From Carya illinoinensis (taxonomy: Eukaryota > Streptophyta > Magnoliopsida > Fagales > Juglandaceae), in contig NC_056752.1 of the NCBI RefSeq assembly GCF_018687715.1, forward strand, positions 4,278,001 through 4,342,000: a DNA stretch of 64,000 nt, given 5' to 3'. Below the pieces are notes generated by a model. The model saw only the letters and a list, made by a program, of their open reading frames with translations. It was not told the origin of the DNA and did not search any database. Numbering within the stretch: the first letter of the stretch is position 1; the number at the start of each line of letters is the position of its first letter. The translations under genes were made by a program, and so were the position numbers. Shown here piece after piece: positions 47,454-57,769 of the stretch.

Positions 47454-47650
47454 GGTGGATTGCAAGCAATGTGGGAAGTACTCCTGGGGTGGGTGTGGGA
47501 ACTGGGAAGCACTTGACTACCCTCTATGCAAGCATCGATGAGGGTAAGCATTGTATGTGCCGCTCCTGGCCTGGAGTTGTAATCCCCTCCAAGGACGCCA
47601 ACACCAAGCTTCCATTGCAGGGGTCATCTTGTTCATCCACCAAGGTATAA
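47454..47650 (+). pseudogene. Frameshifted fragment of a small CxxCGKxxW...HCMCRSWPGV protein gene
   Basis: After an acceptor-like TGTTTCAG, one frame reads VDCKQCGKYSWGGCGNW. A second frame, starting at the near-duplicate GGGAACT/GGGAAGC (47497-47510), reads KHLTTLYASIDEGKHCMCRS then WPGVVIPSKD, and ends TKV-stop at 47650. Joined, this is the layout of a small conserved eukaryotic protein with C-x2-CG-x2-(S/T)W-x-GCG-x-H and G-x-HC-x-CR-x-WPG. I know it only as an uncharacterised family present in plants and fungi. A 7-bp insertion appears to break the frame. No start-containing exon is visible, so this is a pseudogene or a gene with an error; a processing role is unknown. Confidence 0.6.
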
Positions 47651-49404
47651 CTATAACCGAACAAAATAATTAAATTACTGATTGTTCCAAAAGTTCATCC
47701 TTAGTATCCATAGAAAATGATATCTAAGTAGAAAGTGGTTACATACGTGACATTTAATTTGGTTATTGATTTGTAAGCGAATCAAGGGCTCTCAACCTTC
47801 TCTCCTTTTGTCATTTGATAATCAAATGATCAAGTTGGTCGTATTAGTGGTAATAGTATTCATTTAGCGTAAAATATAGGACCTTTTGGCGTTCTACTTC
47901 TTAACGTGATTATAGTGATTAGTGGAATGATCGTAACACTCCCAAGTTTCAACTAAACGCATACTATCAATTTCAAGTGAAATGGAGATCATCCTTATCC
48001 ATCGTGGTATTAAAAAGGCTATGGCATAGAATACATATGATATTCTATGCCCTGACATATATGATCCAAATAGATTGTTTCTGAGTTATCGACATTCCCA
48101 AAAGCATCTATGTGAGCAAGAATAATACTAGAGCAAATCTTTGTTGGAGCAAGATGAAAATGTAAAGCATGTTACTGAGAAAATTATTAACCATGCATCT
48201 TTAATAAATTCTAGTTTTTCATTCCATCTGACTTCTGAACCCCAAAGAAAAAGAAGCTTGAATGGTAAGATGATCTCTAAATTTGAAGGTAAAATAGGGC
48301 AAATAAGAACCAAACCAAGCTATAAAGTAAGCCAAAAAACTCGAAGAAGTACTGCTTTGATTGGATAATCTGCATTTTGCTTTTTGCAAATATGGATTTG
48401 ATAGCCCTGTAATTGGCTTGTTGATGTTGCTTTTTGCAGGAAAAGTAAAATCTGGAAGATGCCTTTGGATTCTTGGGGGGAAGTATTATTAATTATTATT
48501 TATTTTCTAAAGTTAAAAGAGTCCTTAGTGGGGGCTCTGCATAAATAATGCAGAAAGTGGGAAGTCTCAGTTGGATGTAATCATGTCCTGCTAATAGTCT
48601 TTTTGCTAGAGTTCGGTCTCTCTCTGCTGAGATTGATATCAATAATGTAATGTGGGTATATGGTCAAGATTTGTTGACCAACTGCTAACCTGCATTTTCA
48701 AAGTGTTTATGGATTAAGTAATAAGAATCAAAGATACTTCCTCTAATCTTGTGCAGAGTGGTCTCAAGTGTTTCATCTTCCAGCACTAGCCATGGTCTTG
48801 GTGTTCTTTTCGATGCTTTCTCGTGGTATTTGTGCTCCCTTCCTTAATAACAGTGTCTTAGTTAATGTCTCTCTCTGAAAGCGTGTGAGTGAGAGATCAG
48901 AGATATTTTGAAATTTAGACGTGAATTGGGTTCCTGAATTTCATCCACCAACTCAAAAACAAGTGGCCTCAAATCATATGTTCATGAGTCTGGAAAGTTA
49001 GGACTTTGATGAATGGTTTGGCTTTATATTGTCGTCCCCATTAAGAGATAGATCGTAATGGCCGGGTGCACCCAAATTATAACTACGATTACTCACTCAG
49101 TACTCGTCTACATTACAACCTGTGCTTCCTTTTTGTGCATTTTGTTTGAATGATTAGTTACAGAAGCACGTGAATACAGTGATTAATGTGGGACTTTTTT
49201 GAATCATCTCTCCATCTTTATAAATCCCATTCAAATTCAATTATGATATCAGAAGATTCAGCTCATAATGACTGGACAACTTTGTACGTTTGTCTTCCAT
49301 AACCGCTGCTATTGGCATCATCATCGTATATAATTCTTCTAATAATGATTTGACTTTAAAATCAACCATTATCCACAGTTTTAAAATTGGATAATTCTTT
49401 TCAT

Positions 49405-49545
49405 CATTCACTATTCATCATCTACACCTCACATTTTATAAAAAAATATTTATACATTTTATAAAAAAACATTCTCACATCTTATTAAAAATTATAAGTG
49501 TGAGGTGTGTAATATAAATAGTAATTTAGTTGTAACAAAACTCTT
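49405..49545. mobile_element. MITE with CTACACCTCACA inverted ends
   Basis: The left arm ACTATTCATCATCTACACCT, CACATTTTATA is mirrored by TATAAGTGTGAGGTGTGTAA, TATAAATAGTAA. The core is AT-rich, about 140 bp. Confidence 0.65.
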
Positions 49546-49724
49546 TAAAATTATGAGAAAAAGCCTTACCAATCGATTATGGGAACGGCTCTCTTAGATT
49601 ATCCATCATATTTAAATAAATCTTTAACGCAATATTGAGATATAGGTTATAGAGATTGCAAGTTCTGTACATTTTTATAAAATTGTGGATCCATGAGACT
49701 CATATAAAAAAAATTACAAAAAAT

Positions 49725-49960
49725 TTATATGCAGTCATTTTTACAAATTCTTTGTACATTTTATTTATGTAATTGGCTGAATTAGTTTTTCAATATAAAA
49801 ACTAAGAATTTTATGTGCAGTCACTTTTATATATTTTTTATGCATTCCATTAATATGATTGGCTATGCCACTTTTTTTAATATTAAATAATTATTTTGGT
49901 CAACCATATTAGTAGAATGCGTAAGGAATACACAAAAATAATTATATGTAATAGAACTCA
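49725..49960. repeat. MITE-like copies, family 'GTGACTGTACATAATATT'
   Basis: ATATGCAGTCATTTTTAC and ATGTGCAGTCACTTTTATAT, each followed by a 'TTTTATxxATxxGATTGGCT' phrase, then the mirrored AGTAGAATGCGTAAGGAATA, CACAAAAATAATTATATGTA. It appears to be two overlapping copies. Confidence 0.55.
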
Positions 49961-50273
49961 AAAAATTATTATTTTAAATTATGGGTTGTACTTTTTTTCA
50001 AATGGAATGCATTGCACTTGCATATTCTATGATTGTATCTAACATTACTCATAACTTATAATTTTTACTTGTAATACCTATTTTATCAGTTTTTTTTTTT
50101 AAATTTAAATTTCAAATTTCAAATTTTATAATATTCAACATATTAATAATTGATACATCAGCATGTATTATGATGTAAGTACAAAATTTATTCTAAAACT
50201 CCAATAATCTCAATCTATAGATCATGACATACCTGTTTTCTTTTCCTTTGAACTGTATGCACATATATATATA

Positions 50274-52591
50274 CTAGTAGAGGAGCAACGTGCAATGCAC
50301 GTTTGTCTAGTTGGGTTAATTGGTTATTTTAGAAAAAAAAAATATTTTTCATAAAAAATCAATCCTGGTAAAAATTTTAACATATAGGAAAGAAAATCTT
50401 AATTCTACCATTTTTTTTTATAACAATAGTTAAGTAGAGTATAGTAATTAGATGTTTGCACATATCAAAATATAAAAACATTAGTTCATAATTCAACATA
50501 AAGTTTAGGACAAACTTAATTCAAGTTTAATAAAAATATCAGTTCAAAATGTGTTTTTATTTATCATCATTATAGCTCGGGCCATGTTATAGGGGAACAA
50601 TCGAGACTACGTTGAAGTTTTTATATTGTTGGTTGAACTTGTCTGGGTTTGCAACAAGTTAAATTATCTAATATTTTTGTGAATCTTATGCTGCAATATT
50701 CTTAATATATGGTAAATGCTCCTGCATAATAAATATTTAATAACATCACATGATTAATAAAGATGTAAAAAATTAATATGCAAAAAATTAAAATACTGTT
50801 AATCAATATTAGTTTTATTATGCAACGCAATTAGTTTATTGAGATTTTTACTTTTGAGAATAAGAGTTATTTTCTATTTCAAGTATCTTTTATGTATGTT
50901 GTAGATAAAAATAACATTTCTTACTGAAAAAGTGATAACAAAGTGGTGATGAAATAGACTTTATTTATTTTTATTATATACTCAAACAAAATATGACATT
51001 ACATGTAAATTTAAAACATGGGCAGCTTAAAATAAATTAAAAGGAAAACCAAAATAAATAAAAATGACAATCATAAACATTTAAAAATGAAAAAGAATTA
51101 AAACTATCTATTTTTTTTAAAAAATCTGAAAGGAAAACCAACAATATACAAACTCAGCTAAATATATTAAAAATATATATATACAAATCCAGAAAACAGA
51201 ATTAATAAAAAAATATACAAATCCAAATCGAAAAAAATAAATATGAAAGACATACAAACTTCAAAGCACCATCAACTCCAAATCAAAAAGTGCATATTCC
51301 ATACTAAAAAGTGCAGATTTCCTGCAAAAAACAAACCAAAAAATCAGATTCCAGTTATAGGTTATACATGATCAAAACATGATATATATATATATATTTT
51401 CCTCTTTCATTTTTTTCTTTTATTTGAAAACTTCCACCGCGAGAAGAATATTAGATGATTTAACTTTAATATATTGAGAATAGCAGTTAGAATTTGAACT
51501 TAAATCCCAAGCAATCCGACCAATCAAAGCTCATACGTAAATTATGTAGAATTATTTCTATGTCCTCTTTTTAATTAATTTGCGTAAAGTTACTATGTAA
51601 GTATATATGTTAATTTTTCACGTACGTTATCATCATCTCTCACCTGCAACGGCCACTGGTATATTAAAAATATACTTTTAAGGACACTCAAGCAAATAGA
51701 TGTTAACCCGTTCGGCCTATTCTGATTTGTCTTTATCTTTTCATGGGAACTGAGTTTTGCTTTCTCATGGTCGTGTCACTTAGCAAACAGCTAGCAAGTA
51801 ATTAGTCCTATGGCCCAACAGATCAAAAGTTTGAGGGAGTACTTGAAAGGCAATCTCCTCCGATTCCTCAGTCAAAGCCTTCGAATCCGAGGCTCCCTCG
51901 CCTACTGCACGTGAATTCCTTCAAGCCCGGCAATGCCACTCCAAGCCACATCACCTTCTTAGCTTGGGTTCACTACACAATAACCTTAGTGGAGGAGAAC
52001 GAAATTCAAGAACCACCCAAAGTGGTCGGAAGTCCTAGTTGCCGTGAAGCCAACCTCCACACCGTGAGTCCTCCTTCCACTTAAAACTGACGCCACAACT
52101 CGGCCATAGTCCAACCCTCTGTCGTCCCGTAGCGTCACTACACCAGTGCACCACCGTAACACCCCTCTACTCAGCCATCGTGTGATAGCCACTGTCCAGC
52201 TCCACGCACGGCAACCATCTGCACGTAGAAACAAATGTCCTCTGTTTTCGCTGCTCAAAATAGAGCATGGTCAAAGGAAGCAAGACCCCACATACCTCCA
52301 TCGTCAGCTAGTTTCTCTCTGGAAATGTCCACACAACACGCCCACAGATTGGTCATGCTATTCACGGGATGAGGAAGTTTTGGTTTTTGTAATTGGAGAT
52401 GGAGATCGACGATTTTATTAATAAACGGATGTACATAATTAATGGACAACTTTTTTTTTCACTGAATACGGACCGACGTTCATAATTAAATTTAACTGTG
52501 TTGACCATTTCTGTTAAAAATACAAACTTCCATTTATAACTTCTGTTAAAACAACAATTTCCGTTTCGTAGCCTCTTTATATATATAAAGA
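50274..52591 (-). mobile_element. Non-autonomous Helitron
   Basis: On the minus strand the 3' end shows AACGTGCATTGCACGTT (50303-50287), an 8-bp-arm hairpin, then nine bases, then CTAG at 50277-50274 followed by host T. The 5' end, at 52591, starts TCTTTATATATATAAAGAGG preceded by host A. TC at the 5' end, a hairpin about 10 nt before CTRR at the 3' end, insertion between A and T and no inverted repeats are the Helitron hallmarks. It is 2318 bp with no Rep/helicase. A GC-richer block at 51840-52420 inside has short open frames but no recognised domain and may be captured sequence. Confidence 0.7.
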
Positions 52592-53995
52592 TATATATAT
52601 ATTAATGGTTTTAAACTTTCCAAAGAGGTATTTCACCTTATATGCATGATTTGATATGAGGATGTTACCCTGCCTTCCATGTCACCTCATTAATATGGCT
52701 ATAAATGCATTGTAAGGGCGGGGACAGGGGTAGATATGTTGATATAAATGAAAGCAAACAGCTTGATTTTGTTTCAGACGGTTCAGACCAAGAAATTCAA
52801 AACCAGAGAAGAGCAATTAGAACTAATTGAGACTATAGAGCTCCCCCTTTGTTGAATCATGTGGTACATGTGACCCATCATTCACACGTCTGCTTCTTGC
52901 CTCTTACTACATAATGAAGTTATGAACATCTTTTCATCTTTTTCTAGGAGTTTTTTATTTTTTAATATTACAATCAAATCATAGAGGATATCAGGCAAAA
53001 GCAGTGCTATATTTAATTGATCTCTACTTTGTATTTAAAACTAGTTAATTACTGTATAAACCCAGAAACCAAGAAACCTAACAAAGCTGAAGAAAATTTG
53101 GGATCCAAGTGTCACAATCACACAAATTACATCATCTTATTCGTTTAGCCGTGAGTGGTGCATTGAGGTTCCAAATTTAAGTAGATAAAATGTGAGGTTG
53201 GTGGGTGAACAATGTGCTCAGTTGCTGTACATAAACTCTTCCTATCGTATACATTTTTTTTTTTCCATTTGTGAATGCATTCTTGTCATCCAATACCACA
53301 TGTGAACATGTAAAATGTGTTTTCTTGAGTCATTGAGATGAACCCAGATGTGGCAAAATGAAATTAAAACTAAAATATTCCATCATTTGCGCAAAAAAGC
53401 AAAGAGACCTGGTTGGAAAGCAATTGCAATTTTCTGCCAAAGGATTGCTGATGATAATAATGATGGTTCCTTTTAGTCTCAAGAAAGCAACTCTTTCAAA
53501 GACATGCCCTTTTTAAATTCCTGTTGTTTTTCTCTTCCTTTGACATAAGAGAGACAGAAAGGAGAGAGATTGAGTGGGAGTAGGTGATGTTCTAATCCGA
53601 TTCAAGCAGAAAGGGGAAAAAAAAAAAAAAAAAAAAAAAAAAACTGAGAGAAAGAAAGAAGATATATTTCGAGAGAGAAAAAAAGTACCATACGAGACCC
53701 TTTTTCGAAGTTTGTTCAGGCTGCTCTCTTTGTCCGGTTTGAGTTTTTGGATTCCAAACTCCTTTAACTCCCCCCTTCTATATCAGTATATCTGCCACTA
53801 CTCTCCCAAGTCCTCACCCAACTCACGGACTTTTGTAAATTAGGGTTCTCAAAGACATCCCAGTTTTCTGCTTTGTTTCTTTCTTCTGTCTATAAAAGAC
53901 AGACAGCTAGCATTCTTGCCTTTAGTTCTAGGTCCTTTTTTGTTACTTCCATGGATTTGGGTTTCTAGCTTCCTGTAGAATTTGAAGGAAAGAAA
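52592..53995. other. Upstream region and 5' UTR of the NPH3 gene
   Basis: No other gene is seen. A GAGAGA-rich stretch and a 27-base A run (53617-53643) lie in the likely 5' UTR. Confidence 0.5.
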
Positions 53996-56257
53996 ATGGC
54001 GCCAGATGCGGAGAAGAACAGCTCCAAAGGGCAAGCATGGTTCTGTACCACTGGTTTACCTAGCGACATTGTGATCGAAGTAGACGACATGACCTTTCAC
54101 CTCCACAGGGTATTGATCTCCATACCCTCTTTCTTCTTTTCTTCTTCTTGCTCATGCAGTTCTCGCAGTACATTCAGAACTGACGCCAGTTAATTATAAC
54201 TTAAAATTTCTTTCTTTTCTTTCAGTTCCCTTTGATGTCCAAAAGTCGGCAGCTTCACCAGCTCATAATCGAGGAAGAGATGAAGACGGAACGGCGAGAA
54301 GAGACTGACCGGAACGGTGGGGTTGAGGTTGAAGGAAATGAGATTGAGGAGGTACAGTGTTACATAACACTCCCACCGGACTTCCCCGGCGGCTCCGAGG
54401 CGTTCGAGATGGCGGCCAAGTTCTGCTACGGCGTCAAGATCGACCTGAACGCTTCCAACGTGGCGCTCCTCCGCTGCGCCGGGGAGGTCCTGGAGATGAC
54501 AGAGGAATATTCTGAGGACAACCTTATCTCCAAGACCGAGAGGCTTTTATCCCAGTCGGTGCTCAAGAGCCTCAAGGACTCTGTCAGAGCACTGAAATCC
54601 TGCGAAAAAGTAATGCATTTGGCTGAGGCGCTGGGGATTACGCAGCGGTGCATCGATTCGATCGCTTCGAGAGCGTCGTCGGCCGATCCCTCTCTATTCG
54701 GCTGGCCGATGAGTGACGGAGCAAACACCGGGAACGAAGCTCGGGGTACTTCTGCTGCGAATCAACAGATCCTCTGGAACGGGATCGAGACCAGCGGGAG
54801 AAGAAAGGGTTTGCGTAGGGGCCCGAATGCTGAGTCTTGGTTGGAGGATTTGGTGCTACTCAGCCTGCCATTCTTTAAGCGTTTGATTTCCGCGATGAAA
54901 GCAGAAGATCTGAGCCCGGAGATCATCGAAAGCTGCTTGATTTTATACGCGAAGAAACACATCCCGGGCATTTCTCGTTTGAACAATCGAAGGCCGTCGT
55001 CGTCGTCGTCTTCTTCATCAATAGCAAATTCAGAGAGTGAACAGAGGGAACTCTTAGAGACTATAATCTCCAATCTTCCATTGGAGAAGAGCTCCTCGAG
55101 GTCGTCTTCCACGGCAACCAGATTCTTATTCGGATTGTTGAGGACGGTAAATATATTGAACGCCTCAGAAGACTGCAGAGCTGCTCTGGAGAAGAAGATC
55201 GGGTCCCAGCTCGAGCAAGCCTCGCTAGATGACCTCCTGATTCCGAGTTATTCGTATCTGAATGAGACGCTGTATGATGTTGATTGCGTCGAGAGGATCT
55301 TAACGCACTTCCTCCATGGATTAGAGCAGCAGAGAATCCAAGGCGAGAATATAGACAATGGAGATGGAGTAGACAGAGTCAGATCTCCAGCGTTGATGCT
55401 AGTTGGAAAATTAATCGACGCTTACTTATCAGAGATCGCCTCGGACGCCAATCTCAAGCCAGAAAAATTCTATAGCCTAGCGATTTCGCTTCCAGGTCAA
55501 GCTAGACTCTTCGACGACGGTCTTTACGGAGCCGTTGATGTCTATCTCAAGGTACATTAACACATACACAACACTACATATTTGCTTAGCAATTGTGATC
55601 CATGAGAGCGTCTTTGAATGTTTAAATAATTGAATGTGTCCGGAACATCTATAGGCGCATGCATGGCTGCCGGAGGCGGAGCGAGAGAAGATCTGCGGAG
55701 TGCTGGACTGTCAGAAGCTCTCGCTAGACGCATGCACGCACGCGGCACAGAACGAGCGTCTTCCTCTCCGGGCAGTTGTGCAAGTTCTGTTCTTTGAGCA
55801 GCTTCAGCTTCGACAGGCCATCGCGGGAACTCTGCTCGCGGCCGAAACGACGGCGCCACTAGGTCCCGGAAGGCTCTCGGCCCAGCTCCGACGGCGGGAA
55901 GAGGATCAAGACGATGCGGAAGAAGTAGACGCGGGAGATTCGGCGGTACATGCGGAGGGCGGGGAGTGCAGCGCGATCACGTGGCGGGCAACGGTGAGGG
56001 AGAATCAGGTGCTGCAGCTGGACATGGATAGAATGAGGACGCGGGTGCATCAGCTGGAGCGGGATTGCTCCACGATGAAGCGAGTCATCGAGAAGATCGA
56101 CAAGCAGGCGGCCACGCCAGTAAACGGACGCTGGATGAGAGGCCCTTCGAAACTGACGAGGAGGTTCGGGTGTAAGTTCAAGACACAGGTGTGTGACTCA
56201 CACGAAGCAACGGTCGTGGATGCTCCGAGAAGAGGACGACACCATCATCAGCAGTAG
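53996..56257 (+). CDS. BTB/POZ and NPH3 domain protein (At5g66560-like)
   Basis: Three exons (53996-54109, 54226-55551, 55655-56257) join in phase 0 into 680 residues. NPH3/RPT2-like proteins act with CUL3 ubiquitin ligases and phototropin or auxin-transport signalling at the plasma membrane. The N-terminus GQAWFCTTGLPSDIVIEVDD begins the BTB domain (about 20-140: FPLMSKSRQLHQLI, CYITLPPDFPGGSEAFEMAA). The NPH3 domain runs from about 240 (ESWLEDLVLLSLPFFKRLIS) to about 535 and includes the family signature FYSLAISLPGQARLFDDGLY followed by GAVDVYLKAHAWL, which crosses the second intron. A coiled coil (about 593-630: ENQVLQLDMDRMRTRVHQLE) and a basic C-terminus GRHHHQQ follow. A serine run near residue 295 is coded by TCG/TCT repeats. 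The family is certain and the At5g66560 subgroup is from memory. It appears intact. Confidence 0.92.
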
Positions 56258-56621
56258 AGCTTCGCCGCATGGAACCGATTCATCTTCGGTGGATCCCACG
56301 GTAGTCCGACGTGTAATCGCAATTGACGTAATAATGTATGGAGTCGCTATAATAGTATGCCACGTGGATTCTGATACAAAAGCTGGGAAATAAAAATTCG
56401 ACACAACTTTTGAGGGGGTGATGGGTACCACACATGAAAACATATATACACGAGACGTATGTGTATTTATGTACGATATATGATTTAGTGGGGGCACAAG
56501 GAGTAGCGTTTAGTGGAAACAGCTTTTTAATGACACGTGGGTGGATTTGTTTTTATATTGGAACATTGGGAAATAGGTTGGTTAAGAATAAGATCTCTGT
56601 TGTAAACCATGTTGAATTGTA
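56258..56621. other. 3' flank of the NPH3 gene
   Basis: No feature is recognised between the stop codon and the LTR at 56622. It probably includes the 3' UTR. Confidence 0.5.
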
Positions 56622-56815
56622 TGACCACATTTATCTAGTCGTCAAATGCATAGTGCTAGCATAGTGAGCTAGCATAGTCTCCCTTTGTACGCCTATATAT
56701 ATCGTTAAATTCTTTAAGAAAGATATAAGTTTGATATATAGATCAATAAGAATTTCCTCTCTCGCTCTCTCTCAATCTCTTGAAATTCTCTTTTTATTTT
56801 CATTGATTTACAACA
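56622..56815 (+). mobile_element. Copia-C LTR1
   Basis: It starts TGACCACATTTATCTAGTCG and ends TTGATTTACAACA, with CCTATATATATCG near 56691 as the TATA region. The primer-binding site CGTTATCAGCACGA follows at 56816. Confidence 0.75.
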
Positions 56816-57024
56816 CGTTATCAGCACGAATAGTCTCTACTCTCTTCGTTCTCGTCTCTCTGGGTTTCTCTAATCCTCATCAAAATTGGATATGGGTTTC
56901 TAATGAGAGATTTGAGAAGCAGCTAGTATCAAAACCCACTATAATCCTCACAAAGTCCCCATAGGAGCTTCGTTTGCTACGCGAGAGCCATGCCTCTGAT
57001 TTTCCCAAACTGAGAGAAAGAGAG

Positions 57025-57414
57025 ATGGCTAATACACAGTCCTCATCATGGAACGGAGCTTCCAGAATTGCGTCGAGGAATCTCCAAACAATCGGTACAG
57101 ACCACGACCACGCAGATCGAGCCCACAGCGCGACACTTGGGCCGGTAAGAAAAGCAATTATGGACACTGCCACAGCAAATCCAGCAACTGGAATCCCGAA
57201 GGTGGTGCTGAACTCCTCCACCGGCCGTAAGGCCATGCCCGTGATTGGCTTTGGCACTGCGGCAGAATCCAACGATGCCTTGATATCGGCCGTCCTGGAG
57301 GCGATCAAGCTCGGTTATAGGCACTTTGACACGGCTTCCATGTATGGATCGGAGCAGGCTCTTGGAGAAGCTATTGCAGAAGCTCTTAAACTCGACCTTG
57401 TTGGCTCTCGGTGA
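57025..57414 (+). pseudogene. Captured aldo-keto reductase exon in a 129-codon LTR-flanked ORF
   Basis: ATG 57025 opens a frame whose first ~55 residues are unidentified (MANTQSSSWNGASRIASRNL onward). From about 57189 it reads GIPKVVLNSSTGRKAMPVIG, FGTAAESND, and AIKLGYRHFDTASMYGSEQA, LGEAIAEALKLDLVGSR. That is the first exon of a plant AKR4-type NADPH aldo-keto reductase, with the catalytic Asp and Tyr in FDTASMYGSE. The exon ends at its natural splice region (…SR), and LTR2 starts there at 57412; the ORF's TGA stop is the start of LTR2. The rest of the enzyme (catalytic Lys and His, NADPH site) is absent, so it cannot be an active reductase. Whether the fused frame is translated is unknown. 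Confidence 0.8.
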
Positions 57415-57717
57415 CCACCTTGAGCTAGCCGTCAAATGCACAGTGCATAGTGCCAGCATAGTACTGCATAGTAACTGGCATAGTAAATGGCCGACATCGC
57501 ACAGTGTGCATAGTGCCAGCATAGTACTGCATAGTAACTGGCATAGTAAATGGCCGACATCGCACAGTGCATAGTGCCAGCATAGTACTGCATAGTAAAT
57601 ATGCACAGTGCCAGCATAGTACTGTATAGTAACTTGCATAGTTCCCTTTGTACGCCTATATATATCGTTGAATTCTTTAAGAAATTCATAAGTTTCATAA
57701 ATTTCATAACTTCTTGA

Positions 57718-57751
<34 letters not shown>

Positions 57752-57769
57752 TTCGATAGTTTTATAACA
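57412..57769 (+). mobile_element. Copia-C LTR2, with internal minisatellite
   Basis: It starts TGACCACCTTGAGCTAGCCG and ends AGTTTTATAACA, followed by CGTTATCAGCACGA. A ~62-bp unit (GCATAGTGCCAGCATAGTAC ... GGCCGACATCGCACAGT) is repeated about three times at 57445-57620. A (CT)n tract lies at 57720-57750. Confidence 0.8.

Larger units (their letters stand above)
47651..50273. other. Intergenic; MITE relics, no supported gene
   Basis: The open frame 48141-48368 (75 codons) has no recognisable features. MITE-like repeats lie at 49405-49545 and 49725-49960. Confidence 0.5.

Noticed and set aside
48141..48368. 75-codon open frame downstream of NASP
   Set aside because: No domain, no splice context and AT-rich composition typical of chance.
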